From contig OZ234494.1 in NCBI GenBank assembly GCA_965153455.1, forward strand, positions 10,106,001-10,170,000: 64,000 nucleotides of DNA, given 5' to 3'. How positions within the stretch are numbered: position 1 is the first letter of the stretch; each line of letters opens with the position of its first letter. Source of the DNA: Sphagnum compactum. Its lineage: Eukaryota; Bryophyta; Sphagnopsida; Sphagnales. A model generated the notes under the pieces. The model did no database searches, was not told the origin of the DNA, and saw only the letters and a list, made by a program, of their open reading frames with translations. A program made the translations under genes and the position numbers. This document shows, piece by piece, positions 11,415-25,200 of the stretch.

Positions 11415-13370
11415 GGTAGAATTGTTTTAGTGTATGTGGAGGCAGCCTTACCATTCATTGTTAAGAGTTTGGTGTCACCAGAGGAGGCACCTTAAGCAAA
11501 AGAAATCCTCAAACAACCTTAGATGTAACATTTGTTAGGAACCATGCATGTAAGGTGCCTCCTCTCATTTGCAAACAAAATCAGAACAATTGAAAATTCT
11601 ACCAGATCTTTATGCTTGGTAAGGACATCGTATGAGGCACTCCTGGGATCCAGTGCTCTGCTCCTGCCCTCGCGGTGGGCCCTCATTCCCAGAACAGCCG
11701 CATTCTCAATCCTTACCTTACACATAAAGACCTAGCTGAAATTTGCTACAATATGTGGAAGGCCAGTTATAAGCAGATTTTTGCCTCCACCCAGCGGAGT
11801 AGCAATTCATTTTGCAGGAGGGTTTTCCCATTTTGAAAAGTCTCTGTGCCCCAGTGTGAAGACTGTCACAGACCTTGGCTGAGTGCTTTACCCTCCAAAT
11901 AATTTCTCCTTACCTCTAGTTGATTTTGCAAAATTCAGTAAGAGAATTAGTGGATCCATTTTTCGAAACCAGCAACAGTTGAAATGAGAAAATGTTCACT
12001 AAAATGTTCGACCAAATCAATGTTTTTTTGGATGAAATTTCACCACTTGGTGACAAAAGAAAGGAGGCCTGAAACACCCCCATAGGATTTTTTTTGAAAA
12101 TTTTGATCAAAGTTGACATATTTTGAGATAGAAAGTACAGTTGTGCACCTGCCAGACAAGACTCTAATAAATATGATGTGACTGATGCACCCTGTTTCTC
12201 ATTAGCCAATCATAACGATTGAATGATTGGTCTACGTGGTTTGCTATTAGGGTTGCATAAAAGTAAATAGCCTAACAAAACTTGGATGTGAGAAATATTT
12301 TTGCAGAGCAACATGCTGAGCAAATGGCCTGCACACCATGTCTTCACATCCAAATTTTGTGTTAAATTTTTTCCCCTCCCCAGCCATAAACTGTAAATAC
12401 TAAACATTATACACTGAGGAATTATGTAAAGATCACACGGGGGTCAATTAGTGAGACCAGCCAATGAGTTGCAGTAAGTTTGTCGGCATGGAATGCAAAC
12501 ACCCAACTAGCAGCAGTGTTTATTTTTGTTTTCCCGTGTCTGCTGAAACCCCGGAATCTGGCAACAATTTGGTGTACCTCTTTACCCACTTTCACACCAT
12601 TGTGGTGTATTATTTCATCCAAAAGTGGCGTGCAGGCCAGGTTCCAGTGGACTGGTCGAGCATCTCCACCGGTGCTCAGTATATGACTCCAGACAGTAAA
12701 ATTTATTGTGAAAAAGTCAAAATGTGCCGGTTTAGGTCAGGAAATTGGTTTTTCTGCACCAAATTCGTGCAGCCTGTCGTGGCTGGTAAAAGGCGCCACA
12801 CAGGTGTGCACCTTCAAAAACGAGTGTAATAAATTGGACCTGACTGCGGCTCAGTATTTCTGATTGGTTGATCCTAATGATTGGTCTAGGTGGTTTGCTA
12901 TTAGTAGTTCCCACGTACGTGGAGTTCCAGTACAGTCTTATTGCTGGGGTTGCCAAAAAGAACACAGCTAAACTTAGACATTTAATTTTATTGTCCAAAG
13001 TGACATACTAAGCACTGGTGGAGATGCTCTTAGGGTTCTAAGTTCTGACCTGTAGCCAAATTCCGCTACGCTCTTTTGTACAGGATTACCAACCCACCTA
13101 CATCACAAAATTCAAAAAAATCATCCACCTAATGAACTCTTCTAACTCCTCTTCTACATCTACATGCTTTTCAAGGAATTCCACTAAGTTAGATGGAGAC
13201 TTACAACTTATTCTAGGATCATTAGACCAATTTTTGTTGACAAATATCAACTTCTCTAAATTTTCAATCTACAAACGACATTTCTTAAGGTTGATAAGTA
13301 TACCAACCAAAGAAAAATAAAATTCTATTTCAATTTGAGATCCAACAACACCCAAAATCTGTTGGGCTAA
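11415..13370. other. Intergenic DNA with short duplicated blocks
   Basis: No gene recognised. The phrase 'atgattggtctasgtggtttgctattag' occurs at about 12219-12246 and again at about 12877-12904. The frames at 12464-12829 show no known domain. The region lies directly downstream of the minus-strand hAT copy. Confidence 0.5.
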
Positions 13371-13378
13371 AAATCCAA

Positions 13379-15512
13379 CTATAGGAAACATTGCTTCATG
13401 TTTCTGCCATCACTAAAGAGGACATTTGATGTCCTTACATCCAATTGATATCTCCTGAAAATCAGGAACTCCCTCTTCACAAGCTTTTCTATTGGTTCAC
13501 TTGTGCTTACAGTTTGCTCAAAAATATCTTGGTCAGCACAAATCTGGACTAACCTTACCAAAAGATGCAAATGTTCATGGCATTTGACCAACATAGGATA
13601 CAACGATTTTTAATCATATTTTTTAACAAGAGCAACACCTTGCTCCCTTCCAACAAATGAAGATACTATACGAAGACTGTTAAACCTAAGGTTTAACATT
13701 GAAGAGATCATATTATGAGCTTTCCTATTTTCATATTTTTTCGAGAATGAAAGGAAAGAATCTAACACATTAATTACCTCCCTTCAAATGTTAAAGGCCA
13801 GCAAGGATAACTCATCAGAAATAATGGAATGATCTTCCATTAAGCTTTCAAATGAAAAAATAATTTTGTTTTCCTCTTTCAATTTCAAATTCATGGAAAT
13901 AGCAGAGTGTAAAACATCACTAAGGAGTCAATGTCCACTAGATGGATTAAGTACATAAGCAGAAACAATTGGAGAAAAACAATCCACTATAATTTGATAA
14001 ATCTGCCAAGTTAGAGGTGGAGGCACTCAACTAGTGACTCTTATAGCAGTTTGTTTGCTGTAACATAACACAATGGTAGAACCAAATTGTAAGGCCTCTT
14101 GAAACTTAATGACCTTACTAGCAAACCTACAACACAACCAATAACATAAAAATTAATTATCTTGTATATTTTAGAACCTAAAAAATTGTAAACTATTGAA
14201 ATAATAATGAAACAAAAAAGACTACTTGGTTTTCATTGGAATGTTCAATTTTCTGGGGCGAATGCCAATCTCATGACAAGTCTTGTTCCATTCTTACATT
14301 CCCGTTCCAAATTTTTTAGGCCAAGTGATGCATTTTTATAGATCTTCATGATCAAACTTAATAGAAACATATTTCAAATCCTTACACACACCTTTTCTTC
14401 TGCAGTGCCATATTGACATGCTTTTGAAAAGGCATGCCCAAAGCAAGTGCCTTCAAAGCTTTTTTTAAACTAAGAGGTTCATAATTTACAACAGCTTTCA
14501 ATGCAGTGGTGATTACATTGAGATTTGACCCTTCATCTTTGACATAAATAATGATTTTTTTTCGCAAACCATATTTGTCCAATAATTCTGTCAAACTTCT
14601 AGCCAATGCTTCACCAATAGTTTTTGTCACCTTAAAGAAGCCAATATTTACATGTTTTGGTTGCCAATCACAGCTCAAAAAATTGATCACTAATGCAAAG
14701 ACATCATAAGCTCCCTTAGACATCCAAAGATCAAAGCTCGCTATTGCAGAAAAACAATCTGCTAATGTAAGAAGAACATATTGTTGACTTGTCTTCTCAA
14801 CTAACCTTGGTAATATCTCTTGGGAAAACTACCTTCTGGAAGGGAAATTTAATTTTGGACACAAATGCAAAATTAAACATTTCAGCCACATACTTTCTAC
14901 AAACTAAATTGGTAAATTATTCTTGACAATCAAAAGGCCCAAGTCTTTTAAAAATTCTTTCTATGGCACATCCTCTCTTTTGAAAGAATCTTTAACAAAA
15001 AAAACTTAGAAATTGATCCATTAGATACAATTGTTCTTTCTTTGTTGGTTGTCTTTTCGCATTCCCTTTCAATAAAAAGTTTACTTTTCTTCAAACATTT
15101 TTGCAATAACAGTGTGCTCTGCATTCACATTTTTTTTAAAGAAGTTATTCCATTTTTTTTATAATAAAAAATAAATCCTTTCCTTGCTTGAATTCTCGAA
15201 TTGATTCTTATTATAGGTTCTTGATAACAAAGGATACTATGCATGATTTGTGTATTTTCAAGATCAATATTTGTATTATCATTGACACAATAAAAACTCC
15301 AACACAAAGACAATGATTCATGTGATTGCCAACTTTTTCTTTGTGCATGCAATTTTTAAAGATTTATTTTCATTTTTTCTTCTCTTTCATTTTCTAGATT
15401 CATGCTTGTTTTGGTTTGCACACTTACATTTTCTTCCATGATTTCATCATCATAGAGATTTCAATTGTTTCATTATTTACCATTACAACATTTTCATCTC
15501 TAGAGGACTGTT
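13379..15512 (-). pseudogene. Decayed hAT transposase (copy 2) with BED-like N-terminus
   Basis: Read on the minus strand, the blocks follow hAT order. At about 15350-15090 is a BED-like region with NSRIQARKGFIFYYKKNGI and a TSLKK tail, typical of hAT BED fingers, although its cysteine pattern is eroded. At 14723-14382 is a core segment including GAYDVFALVINFL and VKDEGSNLNVI. At 13603-13379 is the C-terminal dimerisation region ending SEPIEKLVKREFLI. The frames are broken many times. It shares these blocks with copy 1 at 385-1805 on the opposite strand. Function is lost. A likely start lies near 15512, where a Met is followed by an acidic, Ser-rich leader. Confidence 0.7.
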
Positions 15513-16054
15513 CCATTGGCAATTTTCACAAGAATATTTATAGAGTTAATTAAGGTACATTATTAATAGATTATTCAAAAAAATTCACAAACAAATAAGA
15601 AAAATAAAATCAAATATTCACAAAGGTTTACGGTTTAGAAAAAACATTTACAAAAACAATGGGTTTAAGGGTAAAGTTTTGAAAAAAAACATTTACAAAC
15701 AATGGGGTTGAAAGTTAGGAAATAAAATAAAATTACTCACTTTTCTCTCATTAAGGTTATAAAAATCTATAATGATAAAAAAAAATTTAAAAAAATCGTT
15801 TGGATTTATGGATATCCTACACATTAACAAACAAAAAATCAAATTACATTTTAAACAACCATATCAAGACTCAAAAAAACAAAACCAAAATAAAAGAGAA
15901 CATAAATTTAAGACAAAACTACTTAACAAAAAAAACAAAAAAACAAAACATAAAACCAAAAAAAGAAAAAACTTACTTTTGTTGGAGAACTCATTTCTCC
16001 CTCCAAGCTCCAAGCTTTTCCCTACAAAAGAAGAAGGAAGAAGGAAGTACCAAC

Positions 16055-16515
16055 TACCAACCAATAGGGCAGCAAGCTAGCAAGGCAATGAGGTAGTGAA
16101 ATAACAAATTGGGGGAGGAGGGGTCAAAAGGTACCTCGAGGCAACGAGGTAGGGCAGCAAAGCATGGAGGCAGCACACAAGGCAACAAGGCAGTGCGGAA
16201 GAGGCAACAAGGCAATGTGGAAAAGGCAATGAGGCAGCATGGAAGAAGTAAAGAAGCAACGAGGCAGCGCGGAAGAGGCAACAAGGTAAGGAGGTAGTAC
16301 ATGAAGCAGTGAGGCAATGAAGCAAAGCATGAGGCAGGGAGGTGGTGAGTGCACGAGGCAGCATGTGAAGCAACGCGTGCAGCAGGGCGTGAGGTAGCAT
16401 GCGAAGCAATGCATGAGGTAGTGCGCGAGGCAAAAAAGCAAAAAATGTGTGAGGCAATGAAGCAAAGAACGCATGATGAGGCAACAACAAAACAAGAGGC
16501 AAAGGAAAGAAGCAA
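16055..16515. repeat. GAGGCAACR low-complexity minisatellite
   Basis: Dense imperfect repetition of short phrases such as GAGGCAACA, GAGGCAGCR and GAAGCAACG with variable spacers. Long open frames appear in every phase on both strands (for example Cys/Leu/Ala-rich frames on the minus strand). That is what a purine-rich repeat without stop codons produces, so no gene is called. Confidence 0.75.
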
Positions 16516-16909
16516 AAGAGAAAAAAGAAAAATAAAAAACGAGAGTGAGAGAAGTTGAAAGGTGAGGAAAAGAAAAAAATAAAGAGAAAGGGAAAAAATT
16601 AACTATGATCTAAATCTGAACTCCAAAATCTAAACAACACAAAACACTATTAAACACAACGCCCAACCACAACGCCCAACTTATCTAAACACAAGTGAAA
16701 AAATGCAAGAGGAATAACTAGAGTAGAAAAGTGCATTTTATTAAAACAAATTAGGGTTTTCTGGAAGTGGCCGTTGGAATGCAACACCTCCACCTAACCC
16801 TAAGTTTTTCACTTAGGATTCTATTGAGACCCTTACCCAGGTTAGGGGTCAGACCCTAACCGGGTCACACTATTTTTATTTATTTATACTCAACTGGTTA
16901 TCACCATCC

Positions 16910-16974
16910 GGTTCTCACACAAGTGAGAACCAGTGATCCGGTTTTCAGGAAGGGTATCACTCAATGTGATACCC
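16910..16974. repeat. Paired palindromes GGTTCTCAC and GGGTATCAC
   Basis: GGTTCTCAC-ACAA-GTGAGAACC lies at 16910-16931, and GGGTATCAC-TCAAT-GTGATACCC lies at 16952-16974, each with 9-base perfect arms. The first matches the palindrome at 2061-2086 in its arms. The phrases GTGATACCC and GGGTATCA recur down to about 17095. The block sits 1.4 kb beyond the N-terminal end of hAT copy 2. Confidence 0.7.
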
Positions 16975-17216
16975 TGAGAGGTTCAGACTCTGATGCCCGG
17001 CTGATGCCCAGTGGGAGTTGTGATACCCACCAAACACTGGTTTCTTCCTGTGATACGTGGTGGGTACCCTCCAGATACTCGCTGGGTATCATGGGAAATT
17101 TTTTCTTTTAAAAACCATGTTGATTTTTAAGCTCAGTATAGCCCTCTGAGCAGGTAGTTCCTCAAAGTAAGTGCCCATCTGAGCCTACGCACACTTACTT
17201 CCGGAACTCCCTCTCT

Positions 17217-17395
17217 GAGGCTGTTACCCTACACGCGTAATCTGTCCCGAACTCTAGTTAATATTGCAAGAGAACTGGATTGTGTAGCTGATTTTGCAAG
17301 AGAGGCTGTTACCCTACACGTATAATCTGTCCCTAACTCTGGTTAATATTGCAAGAGAACTGGATTGTATAGTTGATTTTGCAAGAGAAGTGACT
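17217..17395 (+). repeat. 85-bp direct tandem duplication
   Basis: The phrase GAGGCTGTTACCCTACACG begins at 17217 and again at 17302. It is followed in both by 'taatctgtccc', 'aactctrgttaatattgcaagagaactggattgt' and 'gattttgcaagaga'. The last part resembles the 10.8-11.4 kb tandem unit. It lies about 400 bases upstream of the PP2C start codon. Confidence 0.75.
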
Positions 17396-17779
17396 CTGTA
17401 ATAAGTTACCAAAGAGACCCGGGCCGAACCTTCTTCCAAACCAACAACAGCTAAAATGAAACAGGTTCCTTCTGAAGATGTGGGACCAGATGAACTAAAC
17501 TCTACATCGTTCCATAGGCTCTCCCTCCCTCAGAGAAGGCAGTCCCAACAAAGGTAAAATTTATGAGCAACGTGTCAAGTGAGGAGAAAAAAATTCCTGA
17601 CACGACACGACACGTCTCACAAATGCGGTGCATTCTCACCATCGCTGAAACGCTTCCACGTGACCAGAAAAATGCAAAGAAACTCATCGAAATCATGCTT
17701 TCAGAGGTTATAACATGTTGATGATTTTCGTGGTGAATGAGCAAGGGCAGCTCGGAAGACAGAAGTACATACCTACCTA

Positions 17780-19266
17780 ATGGAGAAGGAGATCCAAACT
17801 CAAGAAGCAACAGCATGGGCTGGGGGTGGAGAAAGTAGACGATTGCCAGTGACTTTTGGATATGCAAGAGTGAAGGGTTTGCGAGATCACCCAATTGAAG
17901 ACTACCATGTCGCGCGAATGCAGTCATTTGAAACTAATGAAATAGGACTATTTGCTGTATATGATGGCCATGCAGGGACTGAGGTAGCAGCTTATCTGGA
18001 GCAAAAACTCTTTGACAGTATTCTGGTTCACCCTGACTTCGCAAAGGATCCCAAAAAATCCATCACCGATGTCTACTTGTCCACTGATGAAAGGTTGGCC
18101 ACCCCATCTCTTTATGTAGCTCTCTTTGCCTACTGCCCTAACTAGGTCTGTATGTTGTACACACATGTAAGAGAGCACCCCCTCTCTCATTTGAACATTG
18201 ACCCATAAAACACATCTATTTTATGTAGCTCTCTTTACCTCTTGCCCTAACTAGGTCTGTATGTTGGACACACATGTAATAAGAGCACCATCTCTCTCGA
18301 TTGCACATGACCCATAAAACACATCTCTTTTATGTAACTCTCTTTACCTCTGCCCTAGCTAGTTCTGTATGTTGGACACATGTAAGAACACCATCTCTCT
18401 TGTTTGCACATTGACCCATCAATCACATTTCAATATCCATCTGTGTTTATGAACCAGCTAGGTGTATACCCCTTTTCTTTATGTTTGTGTAAGAATTGAA
18501 GCTTATCAAATGAGAGGTTCTCTGGTGCAGAATATTGGACAAAGGAGAGACACAGTTGGCATACAGAGCAGGGTCAACTGCAACCACTGCATTTTTGCTT
18601 GATAAAGGCAGACGCCTCATAGTGGCCAATGTGGGCGATTCACGAGCAGTTCTCTCAAGGAATGGGTGTGCCATTGAGCTGAGTGTTGACCACGAGCCTC
18701 AGAAGCCAGAGGAACGCAAAATGGTTTGTTTCTCACACATAACCCACTCTGTAATTTGAAACAGCAGACCCTGAGCCCTGAATTTCAATGTCCAACTGTT
18801 CTTTTTGCCCTTTGCTCTTCTGTGTTGACATGTGAATACTCAGGTCTGCTGGGTGAGGATGAGCATTTTCAAGTTCTTTCCTCAATAATTATACTACATT
18901 CAGGAGGGGCTATAATGTGTGTAGGTAGAATCCAAAGGTGGTGAGGTGAGCATATCAGCTGCTGGTGGGGTTTACCGTGTTGACAAGAGGCTGGCAATGT
19001 CCCGAGCATTTGGAGACTACACAATTAAGGAGCATCTTAGTGTCGAGCCAGACATCTGGGATAGCAGCTTAACGAAGGAGGATGATTTCTTCATAGTTGC
19101 TAGTGATGGATTGTGGAAAGTTATGGACAACCAAGAAGCAGTTGATCATGTCCGGGCCCAAAAAACTGCAGAGGCAGCTGCCAAGGATTTGGCAGCCACT
19201 GCCCTGAAGCGAGGCAGTCGAGATGACATTTCCTGTCTTGTTATCTGTTTTGCACGTCAAGATTGA
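17780..19266 (+). CDS. Protein phosphatase 2C, clade-F-like (three exons)
   Basis: Exons proposed: 17780-18093, 18531-18723 and 18925-19266 (849 coding bases, 282 residues), each junction using GT-AG and keeping frame. The order of PP2C motifs is complete: HPIEDYHVARM near residue 38, the metal-binding block LFAVYDGHAG (Asp62), RAGSTATTAFLL, LIVANVGDSRAVL, SVDHEP, YRVDKRLAMSRAFGD, FFIVASDGLWKVMDNQEAV with its metal-binding Asp, and SRDDISCLVICF at the end. These phosphatases remove phosphate from Ser/Thr residues using two metal ions, as single subunits in cytosol or nucleus. The DHPxEDYHV start and short length resemble the small Arabidopsis clade F enzymes, not the ABA co-receptor clade. 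The N-terminus is short and carries no transit peptide. Intron 1 holds three tandem repeat units. The protein looks intact. Confidence 0.9.
18111..18428 (+). repeat. Three tandem 100-110 bp units in PP2C intron 1
   Basis: Three copies in a row begin near 18111, 18220 and 18329. Each starts 'tttatgtarctctctttrcct', passes through 'aggtctgtatgttggacacacatgtaa' and ends 'tgacccataaaacacat'. The array fills most of intron 1 (18094-18530). It is a local duplication with no coding content. Confidence 0.8.
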
Positions 19267-22252
19267 ACTCCAGTTGTGTCACAAAATTAGGTCTTTAAGA
19301 GGACATTGAACTGAAGCCAACAGGGATGTCAAGCAAAGAGATAAAAGCAGTGACACAATCTGGATTGAGAGTCTGCACAGCCAGTAAGATTATTTTCTTA
19401 TTCGATGCCTTCTTACACAGGGCTTAACCCATATGTACAATAGGAAGACCTTGTGTTTCTCAGTGGTGAAAACACAGAGAAAGTTGCAGCCCATACATTG
19501 AAGAATTTGACTGTGGTTCCCAGAACTTGGTGATTGGATCATCATCTCTTGCACAATGTGGGTATCATCTACCAACAAACTATATTGTCCAGATCCATTT
19601 ATGTGATCAAATGTATGGAATTGAATGGTGCGACAGTTTCATATGCCACCATAGCCACATTTTGGTAGTGAGCATGATTGAAGTATGTTGGCAAGATTTC
19701 TAGTTGATTGTAACATAATCAAATCATTATTACGGTTTGGTATCTAGACATGTGCCTTTGGGTCAAATAGAGGCTTTCTGGCTCTGGCTCCCCATCCCAC
19801 CGTGCTTTTGATTCACTCCATGTCAAGAAAAATTCCTGGCAAATCACAAGTATCTCTAAATCAATAGAGTTCAGCAATATGTCTATTTCTCCACAACATT
19901 TAGTAGGTCTAATCTGCCTCCTCTTTTTGACCAGGTATGATTCACAAAAATACAGTGCCGTACCATGCACCAGGCAATTTTGATGAGCTCTTTCTCTGTA
20001 GGGTAAAGCCCTAGGGTGGGGGCACTCACAAACTAAGGGCCTAGGACATTCTGGACTTGGCTACCGCATCATTCTAGACCCCCTTATTTTGGGAATGTAT
20101 CCCACCCATGGGTTTTTCTCATTGTAAAGCATAAGGCAACTGCTATAATGCTTGTAAGTAGGTGTAAGATCCATCCTTTTATTATGGAGGGATATTCCCA
20201 GATATGAGGTGTCCTCCAAATGCACTAGAAATTTTCTTGGAGTGCTTTATGTGAGGGGTAAGGCATGTGGACAGGGGCACTACCAAAGTAATGCAGCCTT
20301 GGCCAGGCACTGAATTTTGGTAACACACCCATTCGAGGTCCTTACTGAGCGCAATGACCACTCAACCTTTGATTGCATATCTGACACACAAAGAAAAAAT
20401 GACAAGCCCTTACAAAATGTAACAGCCCGCCCAAAAGCATAAGATGACCTCCTCTGTCATAAGGGAATCTTACAATTTTACAGATTTGAGGCATCCTTCT
20501 AATACACTCCAAAATCTCTGAGAGGTCATTTTGAAGTATTTTTCAGCCCAGGGTCCTCACAATTGTCTGCTAGTATCTCTTTTTTCTATGGTGGAGAGGA
20601 CAATAGTCTACATTGGTTGAAACTGAGAATGTCTATCACAAGTTGATGAATCATTTTCATCAACCAACCTTCTTAGTTATAGAGAAAAATCAGAAACACC
20701 TTGTTCTACAACCTTCTAGAAAAGTCAAAAGGAAATGTTACACATCAACTGAAACACACCTTTCAAAACATGTGCTTGAATGTGAAACTTAAGAATGAAA
20801 ATTCAATTGACACACCCACATATTTGTCCAACATCTAGAGAAATAGACATGTTGAAATTATAAGGAGCAACCCATTTTTCCCATTTTGTGCAATTCTTTG
20901 CAGGTTACTATTGAACCATGGATTGTCTTACTGAGGTAATCAGTTTAACCAATTACAGAAGAGATCCACTTTCCTTATTTGTTTTTGGTTCAAATTTTCT
21001 TAAATTTTATTATTATTATTATTTTGGGCATTCACTAGGTCTGTTCTATTAAAGGATGTGATTTCATGACTATTAAAAGACTGGGAATTAAATTACTTTA
21101 CCCTAGGGTCAGTTTTGTCATTAAGTAATCCTTAAAATAGTGAAATGAATTTTTGTGAAAATATGAAGGTGAGGTGTGGAAAACCATCATAATCATAGCA
21201 GCCTACAATCTGAATAATTTCACTTCTCATATAACAAAATCTTAGTAGATCATGAAAATAATAATAATTTCAAATTTAAACAACAAATTAATCTTTTGAA
21301 AAAAAAACAATTATTTTGTCTTGTCAATGTGAAAGCTAACTCAAGGCTACAGTAATTGATATTCAATATCACATCTTACAATAGGTAAATGTTCATTAGA
21401 ACATGCTTTGTAACCTCCTTGAGGATATAAGGATGTAAGCTTGCATGCATAACATACAAACCAAGTGTTCCAAAAACTCAACACATCAATTGACATTAAA
21501 CAGTTCTTTTCACAACATTTGCAGGAAACATGAAATTTGTCCTAGAGATCCTCAGTATGTCCTCATTGAATTGCAAATTTTTAAACTTCTTGTCCCCTAA
21601 CCCTATCTACCGACAACGATTGGTGGGTCTTCCTTGCACAAATGTAGTTTTATCTTCAAGACCCCAACTTGCAATCTTTGAACAATAACAATTAGGTCAT
21701 GAATTAGTTCATCAACACTTCATTCTTGGAACACAAACTAGCATTCTTGATATAAACAAAACATAAGATGAAAGATAGTTCTATTAACAATGAGAGCAAT
21801 TTTGATATGGATTCCAAAGAGAATTGTGGATGAGTAATTAGTTAAAAGTATTCATGAGGATAATGATGGCAACTAAGTAAATGAGCAATTTCATGAAAAC
21901 ATGAAGATGGAATATGTCCATTTGTTGTCACTTGGAAAACAATACTATGACACTAAAAGGTTCCAGTTTGAAGAATGTGAGTTCTTGAGGATATTCAAAT
22001 AATTTCATTGTAAATCATTTGATATTTTGATGAGATTTTGAAAAATGTTTGGATTCAAGTTTAATGGCAATAAGATAAATGACACGCATGAATTGAACAA
22101 GAAGATCTACCTCAAGATCATGTTGCTTGACTTTTTCAGAATATGGTTTGGAACATGAAGACTGAGTAATTCATCATTTGTCAATTCAAAGGAAAATAAG
22201 CAGAGAAATTTTTTGGTTGCATTTATGATTCTGTAGTTCATATGAGACAACA
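19267..22252. other. Intergenic DNA between PP2C and the CFAP119-like gene
   Basis: The first few hundred bases are probably the PP2C 3' UTR. The rest shows no exon that I recognise. A dispersed repeat copy lies at 20255-20365. An ATT microsatellite lies at about 21008-21023. Confidence 0.5.
20255..20365 (+). repeat. Dispersed repeat, copy 2 of 2
   Basis: It aligns by eye with 6973-7085 in the same orientation (shared 'ggtaaggc-tgtg-acagggg', 'accaaa-taa', 'accactca'). The origin is not known. Confidence 0.5.
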
Positions 22253-25200
22253 ATGGGTCCCAAAAAAGTTGATTCTAAAGTCAAAGAAGTTGTAATCAAG
22301 CCTGTTATGGTATCGAAAGAACTTCTAGAACCTATCCCAAAGCCTGAACTCCCAAAGGATGGATACCATAAGGAGATTTCGGATGTGCAATTGGAAGGCT
22401 TCTATGATAATGCACTCAAGTCTCAAGAAGAATTGACAAAGTTCGACTTATTAACTCCAAGTTTGTGTACTCTATATTGTTGTTGACATTTATGTATTGA
22501 AAATATGGTGCATGTTTTGTGGTGTAAAATTTGCTCTCCTTTTTGCAATTTAGTTTTCATCCTATTAGGATTTTGATGTATATTTTCTTGTTTTTTTCAA
22601 TGTGAAATGTCCTTGGAATTTCTTTTATTTTGTAAGTTTTTCATCCTTTTGATAACTCCTTTTGCAATGTTGTTGGTATTTTACCATTGACATTGTCCAT
22701 TATAGGGCATGTTGCATTGTAAATACATATCACCAACATGAATCTCGCAGGTATTTGGGAGGTGTGTTGGGATTGCAAAACTTTTCATACAAAGCACAAG
22801 AACGAATCATCATAGACTATTTTTCTGGCTTCCTTTTGTATGTTGAAAATATTCCTCCTCCATTATCTGGATGAACATCTGATATATTATTGTTATTATC
22901 AGAAAAATGACTCATGCACATCTATCAATGAAATATGATTAGATTGAATGTGGATAATTGTAGAAGGAATGCAATAGAACATAAATGGAATAGGCCTAAT
23001 GGCCATTAGCTTGCAAATCATTGTGGTCCAAGCTTCATAAGCATCATAAATTTTGAATTGAATTTCCCTTCTATTGTCATAAATGTAAAACGACAATGCA
23101 GGCTGTTGTATGATCAATAATGTCTAAAGTCGTGAAACCTCCAGGCCTTTGCCTTCATGGGAAAGCCTATTATACATATAACATTATTGCAAGATATAAT
23201 TGTGTATTCCATTTTGTGCATGTTGGGGCTAAAAATATGACACATTAGCAGGTTTGCGAAAGAGGCAGGGTTGAATTTGCAGTCAACAATGCATGCATAT
23301 CAATTGAGCCACAAAGTTTTGGATATGATCAAAAGTATTGTCACCAATGCGATGTATTTCCAATGGTTCTATTTGCATCTACCTTGTTAACATAACTATG
23401 CAGGGTAACTTCAAAAAGTCCAATTATTGTTATATGGGTTCATTTTCTAGGAAACAAAATTTGTCTCAATGGCTATTGACATGTGGATAACAAATCAATA
23501 GTTAACAAGGAAATAACTTTGATGTTTGGAAAGGCTAGACAATGTTCTTACACACATTCCTTTAAAGCAAAAGCAACATGATGATGGACCTCTTTTTGAA
23601 CCCTATATGGGTGTTTTTTCTTTTGCAAAATGGACTTTACTAAATATAATTTATTGAATTGGTGGTTAGTTTAAGGGTCATCTACATTCTACAACCTTTT
23701 CTTCATTCAAGCTATTGTTTCAATAATAATCATGTAACGAAGAATATATTGTGTTTGCCAAAACATAAGTTCCAACTAATTGCATTAACCACATGTAGAT
23801 GGAATGACTTTTGAGGAAGTTGAAAGGAGTTTCAAGAAGCTCCTTCTCAAGTTGAGCATTTCCCAAACAAAAAAAGATGTTCCACCACTTTCTAACATAG
23901 ACATTCAAAAGATTGCACCTTTCTTTACCACCACGTAGGTGAATCAAACCTCAAGAAGTAGAGTTTTAGGTGTAGGATTATGACCATTTGACTAGCATAT
24001 TTAAAACTTGTTTGTAAGCTTTATATCATACAAAGACCCTTACTCCCTACATGGGCAAGCTAGGTGCCCTTATCTTTCCTTCACAATTCCCATGTTTTGG
24101 AGAATTCAACAATTGCAAGCATTTTTGGATTGATTATGATAGTCAAAGCTTACATCTAATGCTCAGGGATGAGATCCCACAATGACAATAAGATGTCCAT
24201 ATCCATAGATTTGGTCATCTTATAACATTTCCACAACATGAAACCATTACTTGTCCATTGGTAGAATGAAGCCATAGGCATTATTGCAAGCCACAAAAAA
24301 ATTGAATATCACTAGAAATTTAAGACAAACATTTTCCTATTAAAGAATAATCTATGTTATAATGGGCAAATATACTGGATCTTTATGTCATTCATTGAAA
24401 GGTTAATGATTGCAAAACAAATATATCATTGATTTATGAATATGCATGTCGATGATGTAAATCACGATCAACCAAATATAGTTAAACATGTAAAAAATGA
24501 GAACTCACATTTTTGAAGTTTGATTCATGTCATTAAACTATAATGAAAGGGGTTCATCATGCATATTTAAAGATTCTATTTATCCTTGGTGGATAACTAT
24601 TATACTAGTATTATATAATTTTTTTTGACCTGTTTTTGGCACTAAATGAGTTTAAGTTTTTTTGATGCAGAATATTTCAACACTTTCCATTATTCAGTTA
24701 TTGTTTTTTACATGACCACACATATTTTTTCTATTCAAAACATGTGTGGTGTGAAACACCTTTACACATTCCTTTAATGGAGTCATTCACTCAAATGGAA
24801 TTAGAAGTTATTCAGGTACACTAATACCAAGACCTGATATGCCATAAGTATTTCTTGTCCAACGAAAAATGAACTTCCAACTTCATGTCAAATTGGTTCA
24901 TGAACATACAATGGAAAACTTAGTTGGAGAAACAATCAGTCCACTGTTATAATTATCAATTGGACTTACAATAAGGATGAATAAATCAATTTGGTAGTTT
25001 ATCAACATTTTTGCAAGTAACATCCACCCATGGTTTGGGTGTTTTCAGAACACTGAATGTCCTGATAAAAAATCAAAATTGCTTAAGCTTGAAGCCTTGA
25101 CCCACTAAATACAAAAACGTTTTTATGTGGCTTTTTATTTGAAAAGTATTTTGTCTGAAGATTATCCATACATAACCAATTCCAAAGAATTTTGAAACAA

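Noticed and set aside
16054-16515. Long minus-strand and plus-strand open frames over the GAGGCAACR region
   Set aside because: Frames are open in several phases at once and encode low-complexity Cys/Leu/Ala or Glu/Ala/Arg runs. This is the product of a purine-rich minisatellite, not of selection.
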